The notes: generated from the sequence alone by a model not told the origin. Numbered from the stretch's first letter, positions 18,077-28,407 are shown. The stretch: DNA of 64,000 nucleotides from Novosphingobium sp. (GCF_027489515.1 NZ_JAIXZS010000026.1:1-64000); one strand, 5' to 3'. Translations and numbers: made by a program.

Positions 18077-19360
18077 ATGGACAAGATCATCATTCGTGGC
18101 GGCAACCGCCTTTCCGGCACGGTTCCAGTCTCGGGCGCGAAGAACGCAGCGTTAACGCTGCTGCCCTGCGCGCTCCTTACCGAAGAGCCGGTAACGCTGC
18201 GCAACTTGCCGCGCCTTGCCGATATCGATGGTTTCCAGCACCTGCTGAACCAGTTCGGCGTATCGACCTCGATTGCCGGTGCGCGCCCTGAAGACTTCGG
18301 GCGGGTCATGACCCTTCAGGCAACGCGGCTCACATCGACCGTCGCGCCCTACGATCTCGTGCGCAAGATGCGCGCCTCGATCCTTGTGCTCGGGCCGCTG
18401 CTGGCGCGCGCCGGCGAGGCGACTGTCTCGCTGCCGGGCGGCTGCGCCATCGGCAACCGTCCGATCGACCTTCACCTCAAGGCGCTGGAAGCCTTCGGTG
18501 CGCAGATCGAACTTGCCGCGGGCTATGTGCGCGCGATTGCGCCCGACGGCGGCCTGCCGGGCGGGGACTACAGCTTCCCGATCGTGTCGGTTGGCGCGAC
18601 CGAGAACGCACTGATGGCCGCCGTCCTCGCGCGGGGAACAAGCACGCTGCACAACGCAGCGCGCGAGCCCGAGATTGTCGACCTGTGCAATCTTCTCGTC
18701 GCGATGGGCGCGCAGATCGAAGGGATCGGCACGTCCGACCTCACCATCCATGGCGTGAACCGGCTCCACGGCGCAACCTATATGGTCATGCCGGACCGGA
18801 TCGAGGCGGGTAGTTATGCCTGTGCGGCGGCGATCACCGGTGGCGATATCACGCTCGCGGGCGCCCGCGCGGAAGATATGGCCGCCACGATCCAGGCCCT
18901 GCGCGACGCGGGCGTGCTGGTTGAGCCCGTCCGTGGCGGACTGCGCATAGCCAGCGACGGCCAGCTGCGCCCTGTCACGCTTTCAACCGCGCCCTATCCC
19001 GGCCTTGCGACCGACATGCAGGCACAGCTCATGGCGATGCTGTGCCTCGCCAATGGTTCGAGCGTGCTCACCGAGACGATCTTCGAGAACCGCTACATGC
19101 ACGTTCCCGAACTCAACCGCATGGGCGCCCACATCGAGACCAAGGGCCGCACCGCCATTGTTCACGGCGTCGGCAAGCTTCACGGCGCCGAAGTGATGGC
19201 GACCGATCTTCGCGCCTCGATGAGCCTCGTGATTGCCGGCCTTGCGGCAGAAGGCGAATCGCAGGTCCACCGTCTCTATCACCTTGATCGCGGCTATGAG
19301 CGGCTCGAGGAAAAGTTCGCGCTGATTGGCGCGGACGTGGAGCGCGTCGGCGGCGACTGA
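18077..19360 (+). CDS. murA: UDP-N-acetylglucosamine 1-carboxyvinyltransferase
   Basis: A 427-residue MurA, first committed enzyme of peptidoglycan synthesis, transferring enolpyruvate from PEP to UDP-GlcNAc. The N-terminus [23 protein letters not shown] is diagnostic. The fosfomycin-target cysteine is kept (Cys123 in [14 protein letters not shown]), so fosfomycin resistance by Cys-to-Asp substitution is not expected. The stop codon overlaps the chromate-transporter start by one base (TGATG at 19358-19362), coupling the two genes. Confidence 0.95.
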   Translation: MDKIIIRGGNRLSGTVPVSGAKNAALTLLPCALLTEEPVTLRNLPRLADIDGFQHLLNQFGVSTSIAGARPEDFGRVMTLQATRLTSTVAPYDLVRKMRASILVLGPLLARAGEATVSLPGGCAIGNRPIDLHLKALEAFGAQIELAAGYVRAIAPDGGLPGGDYSFPIVSVGATENALMAAVLARGTSTLHNAAREPEIVDLCNLLVAMGAQIEGIGTSDLTIHGVNRLHGATYMVMPDRIEAGSYACAAAITGGDITLAGARAEDMAATIQALRDAGVLVEPVRGGLRIASDGQLRPVTLSTAPYPGLATDMQAQLMAMLCLANGSSVLTETIFENRYMHVPELNRMGAHIETKGRTAIVHGVGKLHGAEVMATDLRASMSLVIAGLAAEGESQVHRLYHLDRGYERLEEKFALIGADVERVGGD

Positions 19361-20646
19361 TGTCTGAACCCACGCTGGCAGAACTGACCCGGGTTTTCGC
19401 GCGGATCGGTTGTCTCAGCTTCGGCGGGCCTGCCGGGCAGATCGCGTTGATGCAGCGCGAATTGGTTGATGAGCGCGGCTGGGTCGAACAGGGCGCCTTC
19501 CTGCGCGCGCTCAATCTCTGTCACTTGCTCCCCGGCCCCGAAGCGCAGCAACTGGCGACGTGGATTGGCTGGCGCCTGCACGGCGTCCGCGGCGGTCTGA
19601 TTGCCGGGCTGCTGTTCGTTCTGCCCGGCGCGGTGGTCATGCTGGGGCTTTCGCTGCTCTATGTTGCCGCAGCGGGCCTGCACTGGTTTGCTGCGCTGTT
19701 CCTGGGGATCAAGGCGGCGGTGCTCGCCGTCGTGGTGCAGGCGCTGCTCCGGGTTGCAAGGCGCGCACTGGGCACCCGCTTCAAACTGGTGCTGGCGGTT
19801 CTGGCTGCGCTTGCACTGACACTTCTTCACGCACCGTTTCCGCTGGTCATTCTCACTGCAGGCGTGATCGGCGCGGCAGCGGCCAAATGGTCGCCGCAGT
19901 GGCTGGGCTCGCACCATGCGGCACTCGGCGACGGCCCGCTTGAGGCACCGCGCCGGCTCGCGACCCTGACTGTGCAGACGGTCGCCGTGTGGCTCGCGAT
20001 CTGGGCCCTGCCATTGGCACTGGTGTTCGTGACACTCGGCCCCGATCATGTGCTGTGGCAGGTCGGGCTATTCTTCTCGCGCCTCGCCGTCGTTACCTTC
20101 GGCGGAGCCTATGCAGTGCTCGCCTATATGGCGCAGGCGGCCGTGAGCGGGTTCGGCTGGCTTTCTCCCGGCGAGATGGCGGACGGCCTCGGCCTTGCCG
20201 AAACCACGCCCGGTCCGCTGATCATGGTCACCCAGTTCGTCGGCTTCATCGCAGCCTGGCGCCATCCGGGCTGCCTTTCGCCGCTGGTTGCCGGCCTGCT
20301 CGGCGCAGGGCTGACCACATGGGTCACCTTCGCCCCCTGCTTCCTGTGGATCTTCGCCTGCGCGCCGTGGATGGAACGACTTGAGCGCGCCGAACGGCTG
20401 CAAGGCGCGCTGGCGGCGATCACAGCAGCTGTCGTCGGCGTGATCGCCAATCTGGCGCTGTGGTTTGCTTTGCACGTGCTCTTTGGCCGCACGTCGGCGG
20501 CGGGGCTGCCGGACATCGCCAGCCTCGACTGGCGCGCCGCCGTGATCGCCGCCGGCGCTGCCGCGATGCTTTTCCCTCTGAAACGGGGCATCATGCCGAC
20601 CCTCGCCGTCGCCGCGGCAGCAGGCTTCGCGCTGTCAGCCTTCTAG
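19360..20646 (+). CDS. chrA: Chromate transporter family protein
   Basis: A 428-residue CHR-family transporter (PF02417) with two homologous halves and about ten membrane segments. Family motifs are visible: FARIGCLSFGGPAGQIALM near the N-terminus with LNLCHLLPGPEAQQLATWIGW, and the second-half counterpart VTFGGAYAVLAY with LAETTPGPLIMVTQFVGF. Family members export chromate by proton antiport. No chrB-type regulator is nearby, and coupling to murA is unexpected, so it may not be chromate-inducible. Its last 12 bp overlap the convergent small RHH gene. Confidence 0.9.
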   Translation: MSEPTLAELTRVFARIGCLSFGGPAGQIALMQRELVDERGWVEQGAFLRALNLCHLLPGPEAQQLATWIGWRLHGVRGGLIAGLLFVLPGAVVMLGLSLLYVAAAGLHWFAALFLGIKAAVLAVVVQALLRVARRALGTRFKLVLAVLAALALTLLHAPFPLVILTAGVIGAAAAKWSPQWLGSHHAALGDGPLEAPRRLATLTVQTVAVWLAIWALPLALVFVTLGPDHVLWQVGLFFSRLAVVTFGGAYAVLAYMAQAAVSGFGWLSPGEMADGLGLAETTPGPLIMVTQFVGFIAAWRHPGCLSPLVAGLLGAGLTTWVTFAPCFLWIFACAPWMERLERAERLQGALAAITAAVVGVIANLALWFALHVLFGRTSAAGLPDIASLDWRAAVIAAGAAAMLFPLKRGIMPTLAVAAAAGFALSAF

Positions 20647-20871
20647 TGCCCGCGAGGCGAGCCAGAGGCGGATCGCACCGGCGAGCCCCGGCGGCGTTTC
20701 TGCAGCAATCCGTTCGGCATCGATCCGGGCGACAAGGGCGTTGATCGGCACGCTCTCCGCTTCGGCCGCCATGCGCAGCCAATCCCAGAACAGCGGTTCC
20801 AGGCTGATCGAGGTCTTGTGCCCGGCGATCTCGACCGAACGCTTGACGGGAGGGTGGTAGAGTTCGGGCAT
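20635..20871 (-). CDS. Ribbon-helix-helix domain protein
   Basis: A 78-residue protein resembling the RHH_4 (PF13467) family of small DNA-binding-like proteins. The predicted DNA-contacting strand is VKRSVEIAGHKTSISLE, followed by two helices (WDWLRMAAEAESVPINALVARID). The start at 20871 is chosen because family-like sequence begins there; the longer frame to 20907 adds unrelated residues. It is divergent from the HTH-DUF4019 gene with 61 bp between starts, so the two could share a regulatory region. Confidence 0.75.
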   Translation of the reverse strand: MPELYHPPVKRSVEIAGHKTSISLEPLFWDWLRMAAEAESVPINALVARIDAERIAAETPPGLAGAIRLWLASRALEG

Positions 20872-20932
20872 GGAAGAGCGATACGAATTATTGGGGGTGG
20901 CCCGCAACAGGCGGCGTCTCTAGATCGGCGAG

Positions 20933-21718
20933 ATGGCGAGCGGATATCAGGCACTCACCGAAAAGGAAAAGGAAACGCTGCGCCTGCTCGTTGGTGGTCA
21001 CGATGCGAAATCGATCGCGCGCCACCTTGGCCTATCCGTCCATACCGTCCACGAACGGCTTCGCGATGCCCGGCGCAAGATGTCCGTCTCTAGCAGCCGG
21101 GAGGCAGCGCGCCTGCTCCACCAAATCGAAGGAAGGCCTCCCGAATTCTTTGGGGACAAAGCAATCGGGGATGCGGCCCCAACCGCTGCGGCACATCCAA
21201 ACCGCGAGCCAGTCAAAGGCCGCGGCGATAGGCGCCGCGCCGGCTGGATCTTCGGAGGAATTGCCATGATCATCAGCCTAGCCCTGCTTGCCTCGCTTGC
21301 CCTTTCCGGAACCGGCGCACCATCCGAAGGCAGCCTGCTGGCTGCCGCGGCGTCCGGTACTCCGGTCGCCGCTGCGCCAACCTCGGCCAGCGAGGCTGCG
21401 GCAACCGGCGCGGCGTTGCGGTTCCTTGCTCTGCTCGATCGGGATGACTGGGCCGGAAGCTGGCAGGCAACCCACAAGTCGTTTCAACTGCTCAACACGG
21501 TGGATTGGTGGACCCAGGCATCGCAATCGGTGCGCGCCCGGGTTGGGAAACCGATATCGCGCGAACTCGCCACCGTCGATTTCACGGCTGCACCGCCCAA
21601 GGGCTATTGGGTGATCACGTTCACGGCCCGCTACAGCAACCAAACCCGCGTGACGGAAACGCTTCAAATGGCTTCTGAAGGCGACGGCTGGAAAGTTGCG
21701 GGAATCACCGTCGAGTAA
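20933..21718 (+). CDS. Membrane-bound HTH protein with DUF4019 domain
   Basis: A 261-residue protein with a LuxR/GerE-type helix-turn-helix at residues 5-60 (LTEKEKETLRLL then IARHLGLSVHTVHERLRDARRKM). A linker and one membrane helix follow near residues 107-124 (IAMIISLALLASLAL). The C-terminal domain at about 150-261 reads like DUF4019 (ALRFLALLDRDDWAGSW, WVITFTARY). The layout places the DNA-binding domain in the cytoplasm and DUF4019 in the periplasm, suggesting a one-component signal-transducing regulator; the signal is unknown. Confidence 0.82.
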   Translation: MASGYQALTEKEKETLRLLVGGHDAKSIARHLGLSVHTVHERLRDARRKMSVSSSREAARLLHQIEGRPPEFFGDKAIGDAAPTAAAHPNREPVKGRGDRRRAGWIFGGIAMIISLALLASLALSGTGAPSEGSLLAAAASGTPVAAAPTSASEAAATGAALRFLALLDRDDWAGSWQATHKSFQLLNTVDWWTQASQSVRARVGKPISRELATVDFTAAPPKGYWVITFTARYSNQTRVTETLQMASEGDGWKVAGITVE

Positions 21719-21728
21719 ACGCGAGGTC

Positions 21729-21756
21729 CTGCCCCGCCCAAGAACGGGCGGGGCAG
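21729..21756. terminator. Hairpin between convergent genes
   Basis: A perfect 11-bp stem, CTGCCCCGCCC (21729-21739) with GGGCGGGGCAG (21746-21756), and a 6-nt loop, lying in the 45-bp gap between the HTH-DUF4019 gene and the convergent reductase gene. There is no T-tract on either side, so it is a probable bidirectional transcription barrier rather than a classical intrinsic terminator. Confidence 0.6.
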
Positions 21757-21763
21757 CCACCAA

Positions 21764-22486
21764 TCAATACATATGCTGACCGCCGTTGATGCTCATTGTC
21801 GAGCCGGTCACGAACGCACCGTCTTCAGAGGTGAGGAAAGCCACGCCGCGGGCGATCTCTTCGGCCTGGCCAAGGCGGCCGACCGGGATCTTGGCGACGA
21901 TCTTCTCCAGCACAGGCGCCGGCACGGCAGCAACCATGTCGGTATCGATGTAGCCCGGCGCGATGGCGTTCACGGTAACGCCGTACTTCGCGCCTTCCTG
22001 TGCGAGCGCCTTGGTAAAGCCATGAATGCCCGACTTGGCAGCCGCATAGTTGACCTGGCCGTACTGCCCCGCCTGCCCGTTGATCGAACCGATATTGACG
22101 ATGCGGCCCCAGCCGCGCTCGCGCATGCCGGGGAACGTGGCCTTGGCCATGTTGAAGCAGCCGCCGAGGTTGATTCGCATCACCTCGTTCCAGTCGTCGA
22201 AAGTCATCCTGTGGAGCACGCCGTCGCGCGTGATGCCGGCATTGTTGACCACGATGTCGATCGGACCAACCTCAGCAGCGATCTGCGCGCACATTTCGAG
22301 TGTCGCTTCATGATCGCCCACGTCAAAGCGATAGGCCTTGATCCCGGTCCGCTCCGTGAACGCGCGCGCCTTTTCCTCATTGCCTGCATAGTTGGCGACG
22401 ACCGTGCGGCCCTGCGCCTGAAGCGCGAGGGAAATGGCTTCACCGATACCCCGAGTACCCCCGGTAACCACAGCAACGCGCGTCAT
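21764..22486 (-). CDS. phbB: Acetoacetyl-CoA reductase
   Basis: A 240-residue short-chain dehydrogenase that reduces acetoacetyl-CoA to (R)-3-hydroxybutyryl-CoA with NADPH for polyhydroxybutyrate synthesis. The cofactor motif TGGTRGIG is at residues 8-15, NNAG near 85, and the catalytic Ser-Tyr-Lys set is in SINGQAGQYGQVNYAAAK. The GQYGQVNY stretch and C-terminal GGQHMY are typical of PhbB. The start at 22486 has GGGAGAAG seven bases upstream; the longer frame is not needed. No polymerase or thiolase gene is adjacent. Confidence 0.9.
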   Translation of the reverse strand: MTRVAVVTGGTRGIGEAISLALQAQGRTVVANYAGNEEKARAFTERTGIKAYRFDVGDHEATLEMCAQIAAEVGPIDIVVNNAGITRDGVLHRMTFDDWNEVMRINLGGCFNMAKATFPGMRERGWGRIVNIGSINGQAGQYGQVNYAAAKSGIHGFTKALAQEGAKYGVTVNAIAPGYIDTDMVAAVPAPVLEKIVAKIPVGRLGQAEEIARGVAFLTSEDGAFVTGSTMSINGGQHMY

Positions 22487-22598
22487 CGTCTTCTCCCTCT
22501 CCGGTCCATCGCGGGGAGGGTAAACGCAAGGCTGCTGGCCGACAAGCACTTAGGCTGCGGGCATACGACTGCACCGCATCGGTTCACAACAGCAAGGG

Positions 22599-23411
22599 TT
22601 AGAACCGGAACTGGGTTCCGACGTAGACCGCCTGGCTATCCTTCTTGCCATCGGTGAGCGGACGAAGCCGATCACGCTCGGGCGAGTACCGGACGCCTGC
22701 CGTGACATCGAGGTTGCGGGTCAGGCGATAGCTACCGCCCAGATCAACCTGATAGTCGTTCTGGCCTTCGAACGTCCGCGGCGTGTGGCCGACATGATCC
22801 CGCGTATCGAGTTCAATTCGCGGGGCAAGGCGTGCAGAGGCGTTCGCCGTCGCCGTTGCGAAGCTGTCCTTGCGGCCAATGGCACGCAGATCAGGCATTT
22901 CCAGACGCTGGATATCGAGACGCGACTCGCGAGCGAGACCTGGCGTCGCTGCGAAGCTCTGATAGCCGCGCGCAAGGCCGAGGTTGTAAACCATCGGGGC
23001 AATCCGAACTGGCGCAGCGCCTAGCGCGCTGACGCCTGCCGGGAGCGCCGTGCGCACGACCAGATCCTGCGCGCCGATACCGCTGACCCGCACAGCTACG
23101 GTGACGGCGCGGTCAGGACGGTTTTCCATGCCGGCCGGCGTGAAACGGAACAAGCGGCCGTGACCAGCACTCCGCCCCTGAATCTGCGCCGTGATTTCCG
23201 AAACCAGCTTCGGATCGACGGATGCGGGCGTGAACGAGCCGATGCCGCCACGTGCCGAAAGGCTAACTGGAGCAGACGCAAAACCACCCGTCAGCGCACT
23301 GCCCAGCGCGGGCGCCGCGACCATGCCAAGCAGCGCGCAACCGACCAATGGCAGCACACGCGCACGGACAACACCGCGCGTCTTGGCTCCCTTGATCGTC
23401 TTGCCATTCAT
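22599..23411 (-). CDS. Predicted outer-membrane beta-barrel protein, unknown function
   Basis: A 270-residue exported protein. A long positively charged N-region (KTIKGAKTRGVVRAR) precedes a hydrophobic core and a likely signal peptidase site near residue 30-38. The C-terminal half shows alternating amphipathic strands (NDYQVDLGGSYRL, NLDVTAGVRY) and the chain ends in phenylalanine (VGTQFRF), the usual outer-membrane insertion signal. I do not recognise a family. Divergent from the DUF3576 gene with a 365-bp gap. Confidence 0.65.
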   Translation of the reverse strand: MNGKTIKGAKTRGVVRARVLPLVGCALLGMVAAPALGSALTGGFASAPVSLSARGGIGSFTPASVDPKLVSEITAQIQGRSAGHGRLFRFTPAGMENRPDRAVTVAVRVSGIGAQDLVVRTALPAGVSALGAAPVRIAPMVYNLGLARGYQSFAATPGLARESRLDIQRLEMPDLRAIGRKDSFATATANASARLAPRIELDTRDHVGHTPRTFEGQNDYQVDLGGSYRLTRNLDVTAGVRYSPERDRLRPLTDGKKDSQAVYVGTQFRF

Positions 23412-23776
23412 GGCCAACCTGACTTTCCCATTTGCCGAGCCGCAAAAAATGGCAGCTCCGACGGAACTCGCGACCGAGTCTGTAGGTAGGACATACGGTG
23501 GTCCGAGGATAATTTCCAGTAGCACAACGATTTTCTGCAAGCTTGGGCGCGTGTCTTGTGAGACCTGTTGCATCGAGCCCACATCATCCCGGTTGGCAGA
23601 CGACCTTGTTCGATCTGTTCAGGCCATCGCAAGCCGCAATGAGCCATTCGATGCATTGCCCTTGCGGCGCGCGTCAACGGGATGATAGAGCGCCAGCGGC
23701 AAGGCGCCGGATTGGCGCGGATTTCACAAGGCAGGAAAAACGGCGCGACCGCTGAGTTCCTGCCAGCAAGGACAGT
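23412..23776. other. Divergent intergenic region
   Basis: A 365-bp gap between the minus-strand beta-barrel gene and the plus-strand DUF3576 gene. Short frames here show no recognisable domain and no coupling to a neighbour. It presumably contains two divergent promoters, but I cannot place convincing -35/-10 elements or any long inverted repeat. Confidence 0.5.
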
Positions 23777-24250
23777 ATGCACGTGACGACACGCCCCCGC
23801 ATTTCTTCTGCCTTCGTCCGGGGTATCACGACCGGCATGCTTGTCATCGCCGCGACCGGTCTGGTCGCTGGCTGCAGCGGCAAGCCCCGCCCCAAACTGG
23901 ACCTCGCGGCCAGCAAGGTGACGACGATCGGCGTTAATGCCTACCTGTGGCGCGCCACGCTCGAGACACTTTCGTTCATGCCGCTCGTGCAGACCGACAG
24001 CAACGGCGGCGTGGTGGTGACCGACTGGTATGCGAACCCGCGCAATCCAGGCGAACGCATGAAGCTTTCTGTTTCGATCCTCGATCAGGACTTGCGCGCT
24101 GATGCGCTGCGGATCGCGGCAAGCCGGCAGGTCAACCAGGCCGGCAACTGGGTCGATGCCCCGGTTCAAGCCGCTACCGTCCAGAAACTGGAAGACATCA
24201 TCCTGACCAAAGCGCGCGATCTCAGGCGCCAGACGCTGGTCAAAGGCTGA
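23777..24250 (+). CDS. DUF3576 lipoprotein
   Basis: A 157-residue protein of the alphaproteobacterial DUF3576 family. Residues 1-33 form a lipoprotein signal with lipobox LVAGC. The family signature IGVNAYLWRATLETLSFMPL is obvious in the middle, followed by DWYANPRNPGERMK. Function is unknown. Its position just upstream of leuS-lptE-holA is conserved in this lineage, so a role in the cell envelope with LptE is plausible. AAGGAC lies at ribosome-binding distance from the start. Confidence 0.88.
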   Translation: MHVTTRPRISSAFVRGITTGMLVIAATGLVAGCSGKPRPKLDLAASKVTTIGVNAYLWRATLETLSFMPLVQTDSNGGVVVTDWYANPRNPGERMKLSVSILDQDLRADALRIAASRQVNQAGNWVDAPVQAATVQKLEDIILTKARDLRRQTLVKG

Positions 24251-24316
24251 AATCCGGGCGGGTTTGCCCTAGCCTGACAGTTGCACGGCATCGCGCCGCT
24301 CCCTAGAGGGGGCGGC

Positions 24317-26878
24317 ATGACTGCCGACCGACCAGAACCCGTCCGCCCAGAACCTGTGCGTTTCGACCCTGCCAGCGCCGATCTGCGTTGGCAGCGCAAA
24401 TGGGACGAGCGCCAGACCTTTCGGGCTGACGACGCTTCGCCAAAGCCGCGCAGCTACGTGCTCGAGATGTTCCCTTATCCTTCGGGGCGCATCCATATCG
24501 GCCACGTGCGCAACTACACGATGGGCGACGTCCTCGCGCGCTACAAGCGCATGCGCGGGTTCGAGGTTCTGCACCCGATGGGCTGGGACGCCTTCGGCAT
24601 GCCGGCCGAGAACGCAGCGATGGAGAAGGGCGTCCACCCCGGCGGCTGGACCCGCGCCAACATCGCCAACATGAAGGCGCAGCTGAAGCGCCTCGGTTTC
24701 GCGCTCGACTGGAGCCGCGAACTCGCGACCTGCGAGCCGGAATACTACGGCCACGAACAGGCGTTGTTCCTCGATCTCTACGCCGCCGGCCTCGTCTATC
24801 GCCGCGAATCGACGGTCAACTGGGACCCGGTCGACATGACCGTGCTCGCCAACGAACAGGTGATTGACGGGCGCGGCTGGCGCTCGGGCGCGCTGGTGGA
24901 AAAGCGCAAGCTGAACCAGTGGTTCCTCAAGATCACCGACTTCGCCGACGAACTGCTCGAAGGTCTCTCCGGCCTCGACAAGTGGCCCGAGAAGGTCCGC
25001 ACGATGCAGGAAAACTGGATCGGGAAGTCGCAGGGCCTGCAGTTCCGCTTCAAGCCGGTCGCTCCGCTCGCCGAAGACATCGAAGTCTATTCGACCCGGC
25101 CCGATACGCTGTTTGGTGCAAGCTTCGTGGCGATTGCCGCCGATCACCCGATCGCGCAGGCCCTGGCCAAGGATTCGCCCGAAGCCGAAGCTTTCATTGC
25201 GAGGTGCAAGCAGGGCGGCACCACCGCAGCCGAACTGGAAACCGCAGAGAAGCTGGGTTTCGACACCGGCCTCAAGGTGCTGCACCCGCTCGACCAGACC
25301 TGGCAGCTGCCCGTCTACATCGCCAACTTCGTGCTGATGGACTATGGCACCGGAGCCGTGTTCGGCTGCCCGGCGCACGACCAGCGCGATATCGATTTTG
25401 CGCGCAAGTACGGCCTGCCGGTCACCCGCGTCGTCGCCGATGGCGACAAGACCGATCCCGTGTTCGAGGGCAACGAAGCTTATACTGGCGCCGGTAAGCT
25501 GGTGAACTCGCGCTTCCTCGACGGCATGGACGTGACGGCAGCCAAGGCCGCCGTGATCGCCCGCGCCGAAGCCGAAGGGTGGGGCGAGGGCAAGACCGTG
25601 TGGCGCCTGCGCGACTGGGGCGTCAGCCGCCAGCGCTACTGGGGCACGCCGATCCCGTTCATCCATTGCGAGGTCTGCGGCGTGGTGCCGGTGCCCAAGA
25701 AGCATCTGCCGGTCGTGCTCCCCGAGGACGTGACCTTCGACGTGCCGGGTAACCCGCTCGACCGGCACCCGACGTGGAAGCATGTCGATTGTCCGCAGTG
25801 CGGCCATCCCGCGCGCCGCGAGACAGATACGCTCGATACCTTTGTCGATTCCTCGTGGTACTTCCTGCGCTTTGCGAGCCAGCCGGGTGATGCACCGTTC
25901 GACGCCGAAGCCATCCGGAAATGGCTGCCGGTCGAGCAGTACATTGGCGGTATCGAACACGCGATCCTGCATTTGCTTTACGCGCGTTTCTGGACCCGCG
26001 CGCTGGCCCGGATCGGAAAGCTCGAAGTGCAAGAGCCCTTCGCGAGCCTTTTCACGCAGGGCATGGTGACCCACGAGACCTACGAACGGCGCAACCCCGA
26101 GAACGGCCAGCCGGTGTTTTTCTCGCCTGGCGAGGTGGAGCGCACGGCGGATGGTGCAATTCTCAAGGCCGATGGCGCGCCGGTCGAGATCGGCCGCGTC
26201 ATCAAGATGTCGAAGTCCAAGAAGAACGTGGTCGATCCCGACGAGATCGTCGCGAAGTACGGCGCAGACGCGATCCGCTGGTTCATGCTCTCGGATAGCC
26301 CGCCGGAGCGCGATCTGCCGTGGTCGGAAGCGGGCATCGAAGGCTGCTGGCGCTTTGTCCAGCGGCTGTGGCGCCTGTTCGGTGCGGCGGATGCGGGTGC
26401 AACGGGCGAAGATCCAGCTCTGCGTCGCAAGACGCATCAGACCGTTCACGCGGTGGCTCAGGACATCGAGGCGTTGGGCTTCAACAAGGCGGTTGCGCGG
26501 ATCTACGAGTTGACCGGCGCGACCGAGAAGGCTCCGCCATCAGCCGACCGCACGACCGCAGTCCGCACTCTGTTGCTGCTGGTTGCTCCGATGATGCCGC
26601 ACCTTGCCGAGGAAGCTTTCGCGGCCTTCGGCGAAGGGCTGGTGGCCGATGCCGCCTGGCCGGCTGTCGATCCCGCGCTGCTGGTGGATGACGATGTGAC
26701 CGTGGCGGTGCAGGTCAAGGGCAAGCTGCGCGACACGCTGACCGTGGCGAAGGGAACCCCGCGCGAAGAACTCGAACGGCTTGCTCTCGCTTCGGACAAG
26801 GTGCAGCGTGCGCTCGACGGGGCGGATGTGAAGAAGGTGATCGTGGTGCCCGACCGACTGGTGAACCTTGTCGCGTAA
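24317..26878 (+). CDS. leuS: Leucyl-tRNA synthetase
   Basis: An 853-residue class I aminoacyl-tRNA synthetase. HIGH motif: [13 protein letters not shown] near residue 54. KMSKS motif: [15 protein letters not shown] near residue 631. The CP1 editing domain is present between them (DFARKYG and neighbours), and the zinc-binding-like segment [15 protein letters not shown] is intact. The ATG at 24317 is used because AGAGGGGG lies a few bases upstream. The N-terminal extension has a small repeat (EPVRPEPVR). The last 11 bp overlap lptE. Confidence 0.95.
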   Translation: MTADRPEPVRPEPVRFDPASADLRWQRKWDERQTFRADDASPKPRSYVLEMFPYPSGRIHIGHVRNYTMGDVLARYKRMRGFEVLHPMGWDAFGMPAENAAMEKGVHPGGWTRANIANMKAQLKRLGFALDWSRELATCEPEYYGHEQALFLDLYAAGLVYRRESTVNWDPVDMTVLANEQVIDGRGWRSGALVEKRKLNQWFLKITDFADELLEGLSGLDKWPEKVRTMQENWIGKSQGLQFRFKPVAPLAEDIEVYSTRPDTLFGASFVAIAADHPIAQALAKDSPEAEAFIARCKQGGTTAAELETAEKLGFDTGLKVLHPLDQTWQLPVYIANFVLMDYGTGAVFGCPAHDQRDIDFARKYGLPVTRVVADGDKTDPVFEGNEAYTGAGKLVNSRFLDGMDVTAAKAAVIARAEAEGWGEGKTVWRLRDWGVSRQRYWGTPIPFIHCEVCGVVPVPKKHLPVVLPEDVTFDVPGNPLDRHPTWKHVDCPQCGHPARRETDTLDTFVDSSWYFLRFASQPGDAPFDAEAIRKWLPVEQYIGGIEHAILHLLYARFWTRALARIGKLEVQEPFASLFTQGMVTHETYERRNPENGQPVFFSPGEVERTADGAILKADGAPVEIGRVIKMSKSKKNVVDPDEIVAKYGADAIRWFMLSDSPPERDLPWSEAGIEGCWRFVQRLWRLFGAADAGATGEDPALRRKTHQTVHAVAQDIEALGFNKAVARIYELTGATEKAPPSADRTTAVRTLLLLVAPMMPHLAEEAFAAFGEGLVADAAWPAVDPALLVDDDVTVAVQVKGKLRDTLTVAKGTPREELERLALASDKVQRALDGADVKKVIVVPDRLVNLVA

Positions 26879-27365
26879 AGTCGTCTTCGCCGCCCTTGCG
26901 CCTTTGGCCATGCTGGCCAGTTGCGGCCTGCAGCCAATGTATGCAGGTGGCGGCAGCGGCACCGTTGCGCGCGCGCTGGCCGGTGTCGACGTCACCTCAA
27001 TCGAAGGCAAGGCGGGTTGGCTGATACGCGCTGCCTTGGTCGACCGGCTCGGCGCTGGCGCGCAAGGCACCCCGCGATATCGCCTCGACGTGCGGCTTGA
27101 TGAGCAGCTCCAGGGCCTCGGCCTGCTTTCCAATGATGCGGTGACCCGTGAAAGGCGGACCTTGCGGGCGCGCTATCAGCTTGTCGATCTAACCAGTGGC
27201 GAGATTGTTCTGGACGCTACCGCTGGGGCAGACGCTGGCATCGATATTGTCTCAAGTGAATATGCCGTGATCGCGGCCGAGCAGACTGCGCTCGAGAACC
27301 TGAGCCACGAAGTCGCTGACCAGATCGTGACCCGCGTGGCCACGAAGCTGCGCAAGGCTGGCTAA
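26868..27365 (+). CDS. lptE: LPS-assembly lipoprotein LptE
   Basis: A 165-residue outer-membrane lipoprotein that plugs LptD during lipopolysaccharide export. The first 19 residues form a lipoprotein signal with lipobox LASC, followed by GLQPMYAGG, which is typical of alphaproteobacterial LptE. The only sensible start is TTG at 26868 inside the end of leuS: the next in-frame Met would remove most of the signal peptide. The leuS-lptE-holA order is widely conserved. The late region has short amphipathic beta strands and a C-terminal helix. Confidence 0.85.
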   Translation: MSRKVVFAALAPLAMLASCGLQPMYAGGGSGTVARALAGVDVTSIEGKAGWLIRAALVDRLGAGAQGTPRYRLDVRLDEQLQGLGLLSNDAVTRERRTLRARYQLVDLTSGEIVLDATAGADAGIDIVSSEYAVIAAEQTALENLSHEVADQIVTRVATKLRKAG

Positions 27366-27372
27366 GCCTGCC

Positions 27373-28407
27373 GTGAAGGCGACTCAGAAGAACTTTGCCA
27401 GCCAGATTGCGCGCGCGGCAGCGGACGCCTCAGTGTTTTACTTTTGCGGCCCGGATGAAGCCGGTGCAGCCGATGCGGCTGCTCGGCTCTCGGGCCATAT
27501 TGCAGCGCAGCAAGGCCACTTCGAGCGCGTGGAACTGGCGGGTGGCGACTTGCGCCGTGACCCGGTCAGGCTCGCGGACGAGGCGCGGTCGGTTTCCTTG
27601 TTCGGCGACCAGCGACAGATCCATGTCCGCTGCTCCGGAGATGAGGTCTACGACGCTGTCGAGACGCTCCTCGCCAGTCCGGTTAGGGGCTGGCCGGTTT
27701 TCATCATCGCCGGTTCGGCGACGGACAAGTCGCGCATCGCCAAACTGCTCTCGGATCGCCCCGACGCTCTTGTCACGATGTTCCACCAGCCGGACATTCG
27801 GTCGGTGACGCTGGCGGTGCGTGAGATGGCTGATCCGGTTGGGTTGATTCTGACCGATGAACTCGCCGAGCGAATCGCTCGCGGTGCGGCGCTGGACACG
27901 CGGATGGCGCGAAGCGAGATTGAGAAGCTAGTCCTTTATCTGGATGCCAGCCCCGAGTCGCCACGAAGAGCCGATGCGGCAGCGCTTGATGCGATCGCCG
28001 CCGTCAGCGAAGATGACAGCTTCATGCCGCTGGTAAACACCGTGCTGGCGGGCGACACGGCGCGACTTTCCTCCGAATTGGTGCGTTTTCACGAACTCGA
28101 ACTCAATGCCGTCGGGCTACTGCTCGCCTTTGAGCGCCGCGCCGCGCAATTGGCACAACTGGCAGGACGCATGCGCGGACGAAGCGATATCAATGCATTT
28201 CTTGAGCAAGAGATGGCTGCCAGGCGTGTCTTCTTTCGGGACAAGCCCGATCTTGCCCAACAACTGCGCCGATGGCGCGGGCGCAAACTGGGACGCCTCG
28301 TTGAGCGGCTGATGGCTTTGCACCGCCAATTGCTCGCCGATAACCGAAATGGCGAATTGGTGCTTTCTCAAGGACTTGCGGAAATTGCACGGGCTGCTGC
28401 CCGCTGA
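27373..28407 (+). CDS. holA: DNA polymerase III subunit delta
   Basis: A 344-residue clamp-loader delta subunit, which opens the beta sliding clamp. The sequence matches HolA in overall layout: a degenerate AAA-like N-terminal region without Walker motifs (FYFCGPDEAGAADAA, then SVSLFGDQRQIHV), a middle lid region and a helical C-terminal collar domain (RWRGRKLGRLVERLMALHRQLLA). Start is GTG at 27373, 7 bp after the lptE stop. Assignment rests on this pattern and on the conserved position after lptE. Confidence 0.9.
   Translation: MKATQKNFASQIARAAADASVFYFCGPDEAGAADAAARLSGHIAAQQGHFERVELAGGDLRRDPVRLADEARSVSLFGDQRQIHVRCSGDEVYDAVETLLASPVRGWPVFIIAGSATDKSRIAKLLSDRPDALVTMFHQPDIRSVTLAVREMADPVGLILTDELAERIARGAALDTRMARSEIEKLVLYLDASPESPRRADAAALDAIAAVSEDDSFMPLVNTVLAGDTARLSSELVRFHELELNAVGLLLAFERRAAQLAQLAGRMRGRSDINAFLEQEMAARRVFFRDKPDLAQQLRRWRGRKLGRLVERLMALHRQLLADNRNGELVLSQGLAEIARAAAR

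Noticed and set aside
24269..26449. 726-codon minus-strand frame opposite leuS
   Set aside because: Antisense shadow; leuS on the plus strand has both synthetase signature motifs.
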